From contig DATBSP010000139.1 of NCBI GenBank assembly GCA_036559705.1, positions 1-64,000 on the forward strand: a DNA stretch of 64,000 nucleotides, in the 5' to 3' direction. Made by a program: the position numbers and the translations under genes. Shown here one piece after another: positions 9,017 through 17,760 of the stretch (positions are counted from its first letter, which is position 1; every line of letters begins with the position of its first letter). The notes below the pieces were generated by a model. The model was not told the origin of the DNA, did no database searches, and saw only the letters and a program-made list of their open reading frames with translations. Source of the DNA: Hyphomicrobium_A sp036559705 (lineage in GTDB: Bacteria; Pseudomonadota; Alphaproteobacteria; Rhizobiales; Hyphomicrobiaceae).

Positions 9017-9913
9017 TCAGAGGTTCGAGCAGAAGTAGCCGCCGCCGCTGAGATTGGGCTTCATCCCCACGATAGGCCCGGAAGGACAGATGCAGTTGCC
9101 GTTCGCTGAAGTGGTAACTTTGTTAAATCCGTCTACCGTGCACTGCGGCACCTCGGTTGGACCGTGCGCAGCCAGCGTCGGGAAGGTCGGAGCGTAGACC
9201 TTCGGGTCGTCGCGCCGGTGGCGATCGATCAGCGACTTTTGCGGGTCGCCGCTGAGATAGACCCGCAAACCCCCGGTGATGCTGTTGAAGTCTTCATCAC
9301 CAAAGTCACCGCGGGCAAAAAGCGCCAAGGGGACCTCAATGCCACGGATAAGGTACTCTGTCCCGGCGGCGCCGAAGCTCGTCTCGTTGATGTAGCGATA
9401 TCCGGCGTACACCTTGAAGTCGTCGGTGATGTAGTAAGCTGCATCAGCCTGGCCGAAGTGGTGATTGTCGTCGAGCGTGAGCACCGCAAAGCCGTCGATG
9501 ACGCTCGGTGCATCGAAGCTCTCGTAGCCGGCAATGCCCTCGAGCGTCACCTGCCCGATGTAGAGTTCGCCTTCGAGTGCAGCGCGCCAGACGTCATCGA
9601 CGTGATAGCTGCCGTAGAGGCCAAGCAGGTAACGCGAGGGGTCACGGGAAAAAGGTGCAGGGCGCCGCCAGCGAGAAGCTCATCATCGAAGGAGCCGACC
9701 GCGCCGTCCGCCTGTGCTCCGAACGCGTGGCCGAGCGGAAGCGCGAAGCTGCCGGTGGCAACGCCTTCGCCCTCGTCGGCGGTGCTGCCACCTCGACGCT
9801 CAGCTGCCGTTCGGCCCCGACACGGCTGGAAGTTCGCCAGCGGCCGCGGCAGTCAGCCCAAACCTCAATAAGATAAGACCGGCAGCAAGAAGGACTTTGA
9901 TATGTGCGTGCAT
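9017..9913 (-). pseudogene. Frameshifted outer-membrane barrel protein with Cys-rich tail
   Basis: The minus-strand start at 9913 has AGGAGA five bases upstream and encodes a signal peptide followed by GELPAVSGPNG. A TGA at 9800-9802 then ends the frame. Coding sequence resumes in another frame as STADEGEGVATGSFALPLGH and continues to 9017 through barrel strands such as GLYGSYHVDDVW and VYAGYRYI. The stretch between (9788-9808) makes best sense as QLSVEVG, which needs two single-base changes, near 9806-9808 and 9788-9790. The 3' end carries an unusual tail with four cysteines (PQCTVDG, NCICPSG, GGYFCSNL) after the barrel. Without repair only a 38-residue peptide is made. Confidence 0.75.
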
Positions 9914-10065
9914 GGCGTCTCCTAAAATTAGACAGCCGAACGCACGGGCGGACTTATGTCATAAAGCGGTAATGCTGCTCATCGTCAGATTCGGGAGCCA
10001 GCACAACGAGCGGGGGTCAAATGAATCGCCGCGCGTGGCCGAAGAGCAGCACTTGTCACAAGCAA

Positions 10066-10093
10066 AAGCACCGCGGTGTGGGCCGCGGTGCTT
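10066..10093 (-). terminator. Rho-independent terminator of the molybdoenzyme gene
   Basis: An 11-bp perfect hairpin (AAGCACCGCGG at 10066-10076 pairing with CCGCGGTGCTT at 10083-10093, six-base loop) lies just downstream of the minus-strand gene ending at 10121. On that strand the stem runs into TTTTGCTT, as expected for an intrinsic terminator. Confidence 0.85.
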
Positions 10094-10120
10094 GGGATCG
10101 TTCGAATCGAGGCGCGCGCG

Positions 10121-12268
10121 TCAGTTGACGCGCGTGACCTCGACCAGGTTGTCGGAGAACGTCGGCGCACGGCCGAGGCCCGACCAGGCGTCCGACGAAA
10201 TCGAATTCACCGATCCGTCCGAGCGGTTGAGCGAGCGCCAGTAGCCGAGCGTCGCGACGACGATGCCGGGATTGACGTCGTCCGTCACGCGCGCCACGCC
10301 CTCGAAGTCGCCGCGGCCGTTGAACACGCGCACCGGGTCGCCCTCGCGGATCGAGCGCTTCTCGGCATCGACCTTGTTGATCATCACGAATTGCTCGCCT
10401 TGGCCCCTGATCTTGTGCGGCTCATTGGCGTAGCACGAGTTGAGGAACCCGTGGCTCTTCGGCGAGATGATGTTGAGCGGGTAGGTCTTGGCGAGGTCGG
10501 GATTGGTTTCGGGAGACTCGCGCACCGGTATGTAGCCCGGGAGCGGATCGATCGGGGATCCATCCTGCTCGCCCTCGTACATGGCGCGGAACGGCGGCGC
10601 GACGAAGTTCTTGGCGTCGTTCAAAAGCAGCTCGACCTTGCCGGACGGGGTCGGGAACTTGCCCTCGGCATGCGGCGTGCGCGTGTCGACGGCGCCGACA
10701 TCTATCCGGTAATAGCCGTGCTCCTTGAAGTACTCCATGCCAACGCCGCCCATCTTGGGATCGTCCCAGTTGATGTAAGCGGCACATAGCTCGCTGTCGG
10801 TCATTTTGAAGACGGGATCGTCGAAGCCCATCTCCTCGGCCAAGAGCCGCCACATCTCGCTCGTCGGCTTGCACTCGCCGGGCGGGTCGACGGCCTTTTG
10901 ATTGTACGTGAAGTAGAAGTGGCCCCACGACCACATCATGTCCTCGGCCTCGCCGGCCATGGCGGAGGGCAGGATGATGTCGGCATACTTCGCCGTGTCG
11001 GTGATGAAGTGCTCGGCGACGACCGTGAACAGGTCCTCGCGCTTCAGGCCCTCGACGATCTTGTTGGTCTCGGGCGATTGGCTGACGGGATTGGTGCAGA
11101 ACACGAACAGGCTCTTGATCGGCGGATCGAGCTTCATCTCGCCGGTCAGTGCTTGGCCGAGCCGCAGGTTGTTGACGACGCGCGTGCCGGGCTTGATCCA
11201 GTCCGGCCGGGCGGCCTTCACCCAATCGACGGGGAAGTCCCACAGCGGCAACTGCAGCATTCCGCCGCCGACGTGCCGCCACGAGCCGGCAACTGCCGGG
11301 ATCGCATAAACGGCGCGGGCCGCCTGGGCGCCCCCGGCCGAGCGTTCGATGGCAACGCCAATGCGAATGGCGGACGGCTGCGATGTGGCAAACTCATAAG
11401 CGAACTTGGCGATGTCGGCCGCCTTCACACCCGTGACCTTCTCGGCGTACGCGAGCGTGAACTCGGCGGCGCGCGCCTTCAGCTCCGGCCAGCCGTACGC
11501 GTGGTTGTCGACATAATCCTGGTCGACGACACCTTGCTCGACCATCGAGTTGATGATGGCCAAGGCCAGCGCGCCATCGGTGCCGGGCTTGGGGCAAATA
11601 TGCCAGTCGCCGGCCTTGGCGGTGCGCGACTTATAAGAATCGATCACCACGACCTTGGCGCCGCGCTTTTGCGCTTCGAGCACGAATGGCCAGTGGTGCA
11701 GGTTGGTCGAGATCGAATTGCAGGCCCAGATGACGATGTACTTGCAGTGCACGAAGCTTTCCGGGTCGACGCCGCCGGTGGGGCCGTGCGTCAGCAACCA
11801 GGCGGTCGATGAGCCCGAGGTGCAGTATGTCTTCTCGTTGACCGTCGAGCCGAGCCGGTTGAAGAACGGGTCGCCCGAGTTGATGCCCTGCACGAGCCCC
11901 ATGTTGCCGAGATAGCTTTGCGGCATGATCGCCTGGGCGCCGTACTCGGCGATGATCTCGCGCCAGCGCCGGCCGATCTCGGAGATTGCCTCCTCCCAAG
12001 TGATGCGCTCGAACGTGTTGCCGCCGTTCGGGCCTGAGCCCTTGGCGCCGACGCAGCGCAGGGGGTGCATCAATCGGTCGGGGTTGTGGTGGTGATCGTG
12101 GAAGTCCTTGAGCTTCACGCACAAGGTGCCACGCGTGATCGGATGGTCCTTGTTGCCCTTGACGTTGACGAGCTCGCCGTCGTCCACCTCGTAGACCATG
12201 GCGCAAGTGTCGGGACAGTCGTGCGGACATGCGCCGAAGAAGGTGGTGCGCTTGGCCTGCTCGTTCAT
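10121..12268 (-). CDS. Molybdopterin-dependent oxidoreductase (DMSO reductase superfamily)
   Basis: This is a 715-residue enzyme of the bis-MGD family. An N-terminal [4Fe-4S] site is clear: Cys14, Cys18, Cys22 and Cys50 (CPHDCPDTC then GTLC). Later features include the HHWPFVLEAQKRGAKVVVID cofactor segment, NPVSQSPE, and a C-terminal MGD-binding domain (NSCYANEPH, then IREGDPVRVFN). No Tat signal is present, so a cytoplasmic location is likely. No electron-transfer subunit, chaperone or cofactor gene lies beside it, so partner and substrate cannot be inferred. It belongs to the broad formate dehydrogenase/thiosulfate reductase-like group. GGGAGG lies about 8 bases before the ATG, and the gene has its own terminator. 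Confidence 0.88.
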   Translation of the reverse strand: MNEQAKRTTFFGACPHDCPDTCAMVYEVDDGELVNVKGNKDHPITRGTLCVKLKDFHDHHHNPDRLMHPLRCVGAKGSGPNGGNTFERITWEEAISEIGRRWREIIAEYGAQAIMPQSYLGNMGLVQGINSGDPFFNRLGSTVNEKTYCTSGSSTAWLLTHGPTGGVDPESFVHCKYIVIWACNSISTNLHHWPFVLEAQKRGAKVVVIDSYKSRTAKAGDWHICPKPGTDGALALAIINSMVEQGVVDQDYVDNHAYGWPELKARAAEFTLAYAEKVTGVKAADIAKFAYEFATSQPSAIRIGVAIERSAGGAQAARAVYAIPAVAGSWRHVGGGMLQLPLWDFPVDWVKAARPDWIKPGTRVVNNLRLGQALTGEMKLDPPIKSLFVFCTNPVSQSPETNKIVEGLKREDLFTVVAEHFITDTAKYADIILPSAMAGEAEDMMWSWGHFYFTYNQKAVDPPGECKPTSEMWRLLAEEMGFDDPVFKMTDSELCAAYINWDDPKMGGVGMEYFKEHGYYRIDVGAVDTRTPHAEGKFPTPSGKVELLLNDAKNFVAPPFRAMYEGEQDGSPIDPLPGYIPVRESPETNPDLAKTYPLNIISPKSHGFLNSCYANEPHKIRGQGEQFVMINKVDAEKRSIREGDPVRVFNGRGDFEGVARVTDDVNPGIVVATLGYWRSLNRSDGSVNSISSDAWSGLGRAPTFSDNLVEVTRVN

Positions 12269-12373
12269 TTTTTGTGTCCTCCCGGTAGGTTGCCTGGCGC
12301 CGAAGCCTCTTGGCGGGCTTCATTGCGGCCGGTGCGGCAGTCTGACCCATGAAGGAAAGGGGTGCAAGCCAAG

Positions 12374-13459
12374 TCAGTCTACGGAACGAGTATGCGCCGG
12401 AGCTGCGCAGGCATCCTCATAGAGGTGCGAGCCACCCCCACGATCTGTTAGCGCGTAGCGACCGGCGCCCTTCGCCTGCAGATATTCCGGCCCGATCGGA
12501 ACCTTGCCGTGCGCGCCGGGGATGTCGAGCACGTAGCTGGGCAGCGCGAGCCCAGAAAGACGCCCCCGCAGCGTGCGCATCAGCATCTGTCCCTCGGCGA
12601 TGCTCGTGCGCAGGTGCGCGGTGCCCGGCGCCAGGTCACCGTGGTGCAGGTAGTAAGGCTTGATACGCATTTCGACAAAGCCGCGCATCAGTGCTTCGAG
12701 CGTGTCGGCGTCGTCGTTGACGCCATTGAGCAAAACGCTCTGACTAACCATGGCGATGCCGGCGTCGATCAGGCGGCGGCAGGCGGCGCGCGCCGCATCC
12801 GTCAGCTCGCGCGGATGATTGGCGTGCAGCGCCACGTACACTGTCTTCGAAGATGAGGCCAGCGCATCGACGAGCGAAGGCGTGACGCGCTCGGGCGCCA
12901 CGCAAGGCACGCGCGTATGCCAGCGCAAGATCTTGACGTGCGGGATGCCGCCGAGCGCCGCCGTCACCTCGGCAATGCGCCGCGGCGACAGAATGAGCGG
13001 ATCGCCGCCGGTGAGGATCACTTCCCAGATCTCAGGGCGCGCGCGCACATAGTCGAGCGCTACCGCAAGATCGGCCTCGGACAGGGCGGCGCTCTTGCCC
13101 GGCCCGACCATCTCGCGGCGGAAGCAGAAACGGCAATAGACGGGGCACACGCTGACCAGCTTCAACAGCACGCGGTCGGGGTAGCGATGCACAATGCCCG
13201 GCACAGGACTTTTCAGGTTGTCGCCGATCGGGTCGGCGTCCTCTGACGGGTAGCGGTCAAGCTCGCGAGCGTCGGGCACGAATTGGCGCGCAATGGGATC
13301 TTCGGCAGCGGACGCATCGATCAGCTCCGCCATCGCCGGCGTCACTGCTACCGCATAGCGTGCCCCGACGGATGCGATTTCCGCCGCGCGCTCTTTGGAA
13401 ATGAGCCCGGCGTCGGCCAGATCGCTCGTAGTCGTCAATGTTCTGCGGAACGCGGTCAT
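12374..13459 (-). CDS. epmB: EF-P lysine 2,3-aminomutase (radical SAM)
   Basis: This 361-residue radical-SAM, PLP-dependent enzyme converts (S)-alpha-lysine to (R)-beta-lysine for attachment to elongation factor P. The cluster-binding motif CPVYCRFC (C-x3-C-x2-C) is followed by FRR and the TGGDPL motif, and PHVKILRWHTR and YYLHHGDLAPGT are typical of lysine aminomutases. The protein is short compared with the free-lysine aminomutase KamA and matches EpmB. The location, 1 kb from epmA and 2.2 kb from efp, decides the assignment. The ATG at 13459 follows GGGAG; an upstream ATG at 13516 adds non-family sequence. No epmC hydroxylase is seen. Confidence 0.9.
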   Translation of the reverse strand: MTAFRRTLTTTSDLADAGLISKERAAEIASVGARYAVAVTPAMAELIDASAAEDPIARQFVPDARELDRYPSEDADPIGDNLKSPVPGIVHRYPDRVLLKLVSVCPVYCRFCFRREMVGPGKSAALSEADLAVALDYVRARPEIWEVILTGGDPLILSPRRIAEVTAALGGIPHVKILRWHTRVPCVAPERVTPSLVDALASSSKTVYVALHANHPRELTDAARAACRRLIDAGIAMVSQSVLLNGVNDDADTLEALMRGFVEMRIKPYYLHHGDLAPGTAHLRTSIAEGQMLMRTLRGRLSGLALPSYVLDIPGAHGKVPIGPEYLQAKGAGRYALTDRGGGSHLYEDACAAPAHTRSVD

Positions 13460-13656
13460 GACGGCTCCCGGGAAGCATTGCACGGCCCGTGAAGCATAGC
13501 GTGCCGCGCGTGCCACAGTGGTGAAAGTTCCACACCGCCGCTGTTGATAGCGGGGAGACTATTGTACAACTCCGCCCGCGGTTGCCGCTTTTCGCGTACC
13601 GATGACGCCCTCCAGTGCATGCGTCCCTTATGTCCGTAGATTATGAGGAGGCGTTT

Positions 13657-14421
13657 ATGCGTCGTCATTTGCTTGCTGTGTTCGTTGCGTGCCTTTCAAT
13701 CGCCGGAGCAACCGGGGCAGCCCTGAGCGACGGCGCACCATCATACGACTACGCGCCCGCATATACGCCAACTCCGCAAGGTTGGCGCGGCTTCTATCTC
13801 GGCGCGCATCTTGGTGGTACGTGGGGCAGTTCTGAGGCCAACGACGCGAGCGGCACGACCACTCTCAATGATTCATGGAGCGCTTCGCCAAGCGGCGTCG
13901 TCGCCGGCGGCACGCTCGGCTACAACTGGCAACTCGGGCCGATGATTTACGGCGTCGAAGGGGATCTCGGCTATCTCGGGCTAGCAGGCAGCGGCGGCTA
14001 CTACGTGCCGTTCGGCTACGATGCCTCGACATCCACCGATGCCGATTTCTATCTGACCCTGCGCGGCCGCCTCGGCGTGCTGGCGAACGGCTGGTTGATA
14101 TATTTCACCGGGGGCTATCTTGGCGCCGACACCACGGTATCGGTTCTCGAGTCATGCGATATCTTCTGCACGACACCCGTGGTCAGTGCCTCGAACTCTT
14201 CATTCCGCAACGGCTGGACGATCGGCGGCGGCTTCGAGGCAGCTTTGGAGGGCGCCTGGACCGCGAAGCTCGAGTATCTTTACTACGACATCGGCTCGGT
14301 TTCGGTGACGACGCCTCCCGGCACCGGCATTGGCGCCAACACCTGGAACATCGAGACCGACGGCAGCCTCGTGCGGGCGGGCATCAACTACCGCTTCAAC
14401 AGCTTCAAGATCGGATATTAG
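13657..14421 (+). CDS. Omp25-like outer-membrane beta-barrel protein
   Basis: This 254-residue protein has a signal peptide (about residues 1-21) and a YDYAPAYTP linker. The barrel domain has the family pattern WRGFYLGAHLGGTWG, GVVAGGTLGYNWQ, YGVEGDLGYLG, LRGRLGVLANGWLIYFTGGY, WTIGGGFEAAL and a C-terminal strand AGINYRF followed by a short NSFKIGY tail. The extra tail after the usual terminal Phe is a small oddity. GAGGAGG lies five bases before the ATG at 13657. The gene is inserted, in the opposite orientation, between epmB and epmA, so it is likely transcribed on its own. Confidence 0.87.
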   Translation: MRRHLLAVFVACLSIAGATGAALSDGAPSYDYAPAYTPTPQGWRGFYLGAHLGGTWGSSEANDASGTTTLNDSWSASPSGVVAGGTLGYNWQLGPMIYGVEGDLGYLGLAGSGGYYVPFGYDASTSTDADFYLTLRGRLGVLANGWLIYFTGGYLGADTTVSVLESCDIFCTTPVVSASNSSFRNGWTIGGGFEAALEGAWTAKLEYLYYDIGSVSVTTPPGTGIGANTWNIETDGSLVRAGINYRFNSFKIGY

Positions 14422-14457
14422 ACGCGGACGCCGACCGACGAGGCGCGTTCGCGCGCG

Positions 14458-15504
14458 TCAATCGTCGCTCGGCAGCGGCGTCCACAGCACCTGATCTATG
14501 CGCGTCGCCCCAGTCGCCAGCATAACGAGGCGATCGAAGCCGAGCGCACAGCCGGACGCCGGCGGCACGTGGGCTAGTGCGGCGATGAAATCGTCGTCGA
14601 TGGGGTAGCGCTCGCCGTAGCGCTGCTCTTTCTTGTCCATTTCCGCCACCAGGCGCCGGCGCTGCAACTCGGGGTCGGTCAACTCCCCGAAGCCGTTGGC
14701 CAGCTCGACGCCGCAGCAGTAGAGCTCGAAGCGCTCGGCGACGCGCGCATTCCGCGGCGAGACGCGCGCCAGCGGCGCTTCGCTGGCTGGATATTCGGTC
14801 AGCAACGTGGGTCGGCCGTTGCCAAGCTTGGGCTCGATCAATGCGGTGAGCAGCTTGGCATAGATGTCAGCCCACGTGTCGTCATCGCGCGGTGTGATGC
14901 CGGCGCGCTCTGCCATGGCGGCGAGCGCGTCACGGTCGTTGCCTTCGGCCCCCACGGTGGCGAAGAGATCGATGCCGGCGTAGCGCGCGAAAGCCACGGC
15001 AACGGTAAGCCGCTCGGGAGCGGCGCGCGGATTGCTCGTCACGCCTCGCCACGACACGAAGCGATTGTCGGCGGTCTCGGCGGCGAGCTTCAGCAGTGCG
15101 GCGCAGTCGTCCATCACTCCTTCATATGGCGCCTCGGCCCGATACCATTCGAGCATGGTGAACTCGGGCGCATGCAGGGCGCTGCGCTCGCGATTGCGGA
15201 ACACGGGTGCGAAGGCGAAGATCTTGGCCTCGCCGGCGGCCAGCAGCTTCTTGCAGGCGAGCTCGGGCGATGTGTGCAGGTAAAGTTCGCGGCGCCCGAG
15301 ATCAGCGCCGATCAGCTGCGTGGAGAAGGCATGCAGGTGCGCCTCGTTGCCGGGCGAAACTTGCAGGCACGACGGCTCGACCTCGATGAAACCCTGCGCT
15401 TCGAACCAGCCCCGCAGCGCGGACTTGATGCGCGCGCGTCCGACAAGAAACGGTCGGCGGTCGGCGTGCGCTTCGGGGGTCCACCAAGGTCGCGGGCTGC
15501 TCAT
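14458..15504 (-). CDS. epmA: EF-P lysyltransferase (GenX/PoxA)
   Basis: This 348-residue class II lysyl-tRNA synthetase paralogue lacks the anticodon-binding domain. EpmA transfers (R)-beta-lysine to the conserved lysine of EF-P rather than to tRNA. Class II motif 2 is visible in IFAFAPVFRNRERSALHAPE followed by FTMLEWYRA. Motif 3 is visible as SGCALGFDRLVML near the C-terminus, with VELANGFGELTDP between. Length matches E. coli EpmA (about 325) with a short extension. It is divergent from efp, with 157 bases between the two starts, and convergent with the barrel gene. Confidence 0.93.
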   Translation of the reverse strand: MSSPRPWWTPEAHADRRPFLVGRARIKSALRGWFEAQGFIEVEPSCLQVSPGNEAHLHAFSTQLIGADLGRRELYLHTSPELACKKLLAAGEAKIFAFAPVFRNRERSALHAPEFTMLEWYRAEAPYEGVMDDCAALLKLAAETADNRFVSWRGVTSNPRAAPERLTVAVAFARYAGIDLFATVGAEGNDRDALAAMAERAGITPRDDDTWADIYAKLLTALIEPKLGNGRPTLLTEYPASEAPLARVSPRNARVAERFELYCCGVELANGFGELTDPELQRRRLVAEMDKKEQRYGERYPIDDDFIAALAHVPPASGCALGFDRLVMLATGATRIDQVLWTPLPSDD

Positions 15505-15661
15505 GCCGCTTCTCTAGCCCATTCCATGGCGTAAGGCACAGCCGTCGACCCCACCTTGGCCTTTCGAGCGGGAAAGGGTATGAGAGCGCCCAAACTTCCC
15601 CCGATCGGCCGTCAGCAAGCGCGCCTAGCGCCGGCGCCGGTCTACGACAATGGAGAACTAC

Positions 15662-16231
15662 GTGGCTAAGGTCATCGCCTCATCGGTGCGCAAGGGCAAC
15701 GTGCTCGATCTCGACGGCAGGCTCGCGGTCGTCATCCACGCCGAGAACATCCACCCCGGCAAGGGCACGCCCGTCACGCACCTCGAGATGCGCCGCATCG
15801 CCGACGGCGTGAAGGTGACCGAACGCTACCGCACCACCGACCAGGTCGAGCGCGCCTACCTCGACGAGAAGGACTACAACTATCTGTTCGAGGACGATCA
15901 CGGCTTCACGTTCATGCACCCGGAAACGTATGACCAGATCATCGTGTCGAAGGATGTCGTCGGCGACCAGGCGCAGTGGCTGCAGGAAGGCATGATCTGT
16001 TCGGTGTCGCTGCACGAGAGCGTGCCTATCGCCATCGAGCTGCCGGCGCGCGTCACGCTCGAGATCGTCGAAGCCGACCCGGTCGTCAAGGGGCAGACCG
16101 CGTCATCGTCCTACAAGCCGGCGAAGCTGTCGAACGGTGCGCGCATCATGGTGCCACCGCACATCGGCTCCGGCACGCGCGTCGTCATCATGACTGCGGA
16201 CGGGTCATACGTCGAACGCGCCAAGGACTGA
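15662..16231 (+). CDS. efp: Translation elongation factor P
   Basis: This 189-residue factor rescues ribosomes stalled at polyproline stretches. It has the KOW-like N-terminal domain, a central OB domain and the C-terminal OB domain with the end SGTRVVIMTADGSYVERAKD. With the GTG start at 15662 (GGAGAA upstream) the modification loop reads HPGKGTP and its lysine is residue 34, exactly the E. coli position modified by EpmA. An ATG at 15650 would add four residues. Clustering with epmA and epmB shows this EF-P is of the beta-lysylated type. Several proteins encoded nearby are proline-rich (ExbB extension, SH3 protein, IalB-like), so they are plausible clients. Confidence 0.96.
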   Translation: MAKVIASSVRKGNVLDLDGRLAVVIHAENIHPGKGTPVTHLEMRRIADGVKVTERYRTTDQVERAYLDEKDYNYLFEDDHGFTFMHPETYDQIIVSKDVVGDQAQWLQEGMICSVSLHESVPIAIELPARVTLEIVEADPVVKGQTASSSYKPAKLSNGARIMVPPHIGSGTRVVIMTADGSYVERAKD

Positions 16232-16246
16232 TGAATCTGAGCGTCT

Positions 16247-16720
16247 CTAGTCATCGCCCTGGGCCATCTCGCGCCACGACCTGATGAGGATGGTGCGGTG
16301 GGCGGTGTGATCGAGCACGCATTCCGCGCCCAGCGTCTGCACGATGCTGCCGCCGTCGTAGAAATAGTACGGCACACGGCAGTCGGCGTCGCGGCCCTCG
16401 ATCCATAGCCGCTGCGCCTTCCTGACGTCCTCGGCGGCTTGCGGCTTCAGCAGGGGCAGCAGGCGGCTGTATTCTTTGTTTAAGATGTCTTCCCAGGCCT
16501 TGGTTTCGGTCGACAGACACTCGACCATGCCGACCGTCGATTGGCCTTCCGGTTTTTCCATGCACGGACCGGAGACGCGGCCTTTGCAGGTGCGCGCGTC
16601 GCGATTGGCTTCGCTCTCGCTCTGTACGCAGGTTTCGATCGTTGCGGTGTCATCGGCCCGCGCCATACCTGCCAGCCAGATAGCTGCGCAGGCAACCGCT
16701 ATTCCAGACATACGCAGCAT
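16247..16720 (-). CDS. LprI-like secreted protein (DUF1311)
   Basis: This 157-residue exported protein has a signal peptide ending GMARADD (about residue 23). Six or so cysteines follow (ETCVQ, ARTCKG, GPCME, VECLS, DADCRV, AECVL), spaced as in the lysozyme-inhibitor LprI N-terminal family. Typical segments are TKAWEDILNKEY and KAQRLWIEGRDADC. Members are periplasmic and disulfide-bonded; lysozyme inhibition is known only for some. The gene begins nine bases after the end of the peptidase-like gene upstream on the same strand, so the two probably form an operon. Confidence 0.8.
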   Translation of the reverse strand: MLRMSGIAVACAAIWLAGMARADDTATIETCVQSESEANRDARTCKGRVSGPCMEKPEGQSTVGMVECLSTETKAWEDILNKEYSRLLPLLKPQAAEDVRKAQRLWIEGRDADCRVPYYFYDGGSIVQTLGAECVLDHTAHRTILIRSWREMAQGDD

Positions 16721-16729
16721 GTTGGGGCC

Positions 16730-17221
16730 TCAAGCGCCGAGCGACTTGCGGACCTCGAAGATTTCCATGATGCGCGCGCCGCGGTGCGGCCCATCGCACA
16801 CGAAGGTCCATCGACCCTCGGTATAGGTGTCGCACATTTTCACACCCTTAATGAGGATCCAGTGGCCTTCCTTGCCCTTGTGGACGGCGAGGATGTAGTG
16901 CGCCCAAACGTTGCGCGGCTTCTGCATCCACGTCCACAGAGTCGGCCGCTCCTTGCGGGGCTTGGCCATGTAGGTCTCTTTTAGGGTCATCTCGTAGCCG
17001 AACTGGGCGAGTGCCGCGGCGACCTCGTCGGCGCCGGTGCCCTTGACCACGGTCTTGCGCGCGCAATTTCGGTCGGTTCGGATCACGTCTTCGATTTTCG
17101 AGATCGGGTAGCCGGTGATGGCCGACAGCACGTAGGGGCCGCAGAAAGCGGTGCGGCCGGTGTCGTTGTTGGCCTCTGCGAGGCTCGAAGTCATCCGGTC
17201 GGGAGTCGAGAAGCCGTCCAT
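16730..17221 (-). CDS. Papain/C39-like cysteine peptidase-like protein
   Basis: This 163-residue protein belongs to no family I recognise with confidence. It has the arrangement expected of a small papain-fold peptidase: a Cys at the start of a helix (TAFCGPYVLSAITG) and, about 90 residues later, a His in a beta-strand context (WAHYILAVHKGKEGHWILIKG). A DGPHRG segment near the end may supply the third residue. No signal peptide is evident. GGACA lies just before the ATG. Downstream in the same direction is the LprI-like gene. Activity is inference only; bacteriocin-processing or effector-type roles have no support here. Confidence 0.6.
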   Translation of the reverse strand: MDGFSTPDRMTSSLAEANNDTGRTAFCGPYVLSAITGYPISKIEDVIRTDRNCARKTVVKGTGADEVAAALAQFGYEMTLKETYMAKPRKERPTLWTWMQKPRNVWAHYILAVHKGKEGHWILIKGVKMCDTYTEGRWTFVCDGPHRGARIMEIFEVRKSLGA

Positions 17222-17329
17222 GAGGTTGTCCGCAGGTCACGTCGCAAGTGGTTAATGAAATGTCACCTTAAGAGGTTTACGAATGGTTAACGAGCGTCCG
17301 CGGAATTGGCCGAGGGGAAAGACGGCGGC

Positions 17330-17632
17330 ATGCAGGTGGTGGTGGTGTTCCTCGAATCGCATGGGGGGCGGCAGGAGGAGCTGAGCGAGGCGCTTTGCGT
17401 GCACGCCCGGACCTGCCTCGAGCACGAGCCCGGCTGCCAGCGCTATGACATTTCCGTCGACCCGCTCGAAGGGGCCTCGTTCCTGCTCTACCAAGTCTAT
17501 ACGGACGAGGCAGCTTATCTCGCCCACCGCGAGATGCCGCACTATGCCGACTTCCGCATCCTGACCGACCCATGGGTGCGGACGCGCCGCGTGCTCACCT
17601 ACCAGGCAGTTGCCGTGCAGGGGACAGCTTGA
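17330..17632 (+). CDS. Antibiotic biosynthesis monooxygenase-domain protein
   Basis: This 100-residue protein has the dimeric alpha/beta ABM fold (YgiN/quinol monooxygenase-like). Typical elements are the first strand QVVVVFLE, a helix with LCVHARTCLEHEPGCQRYDIS, then FLLYQVYTDEAAYLAHREMPHY and the last strand. Members include quinol monooxygenases and heme-degrading enzymes; substrate is unknown. The ATG at 17330 is preceded by GAGGGGAAA at about 10 bases; a TTG at 17306 is possible. The gene stands alone ahead of the malonyl-CoA decarboxylase gene, 128 bases away. Confidence 0.82.
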   Translation: MQVVVVFLESHGGRQEELSEALCVHARTCLEHEPGCQRYDISVDPLEGASFLLYQVYTDEAAYLAHREMPHYADFRILTDPWVRTRRVLTYQAVAVQGTA

Positions 17633-17760
17633 GTCGCAGCCGGGCACCTACCACCTGCCATATCAGCCACGCATAGCTATGGCATGTGCCGACGTGCTGC
17701 AGTCCCCGGTGACGGCAGCCGCGCTATCCTCATCACCGTCCAAGGCGGAAGGACTGCACT

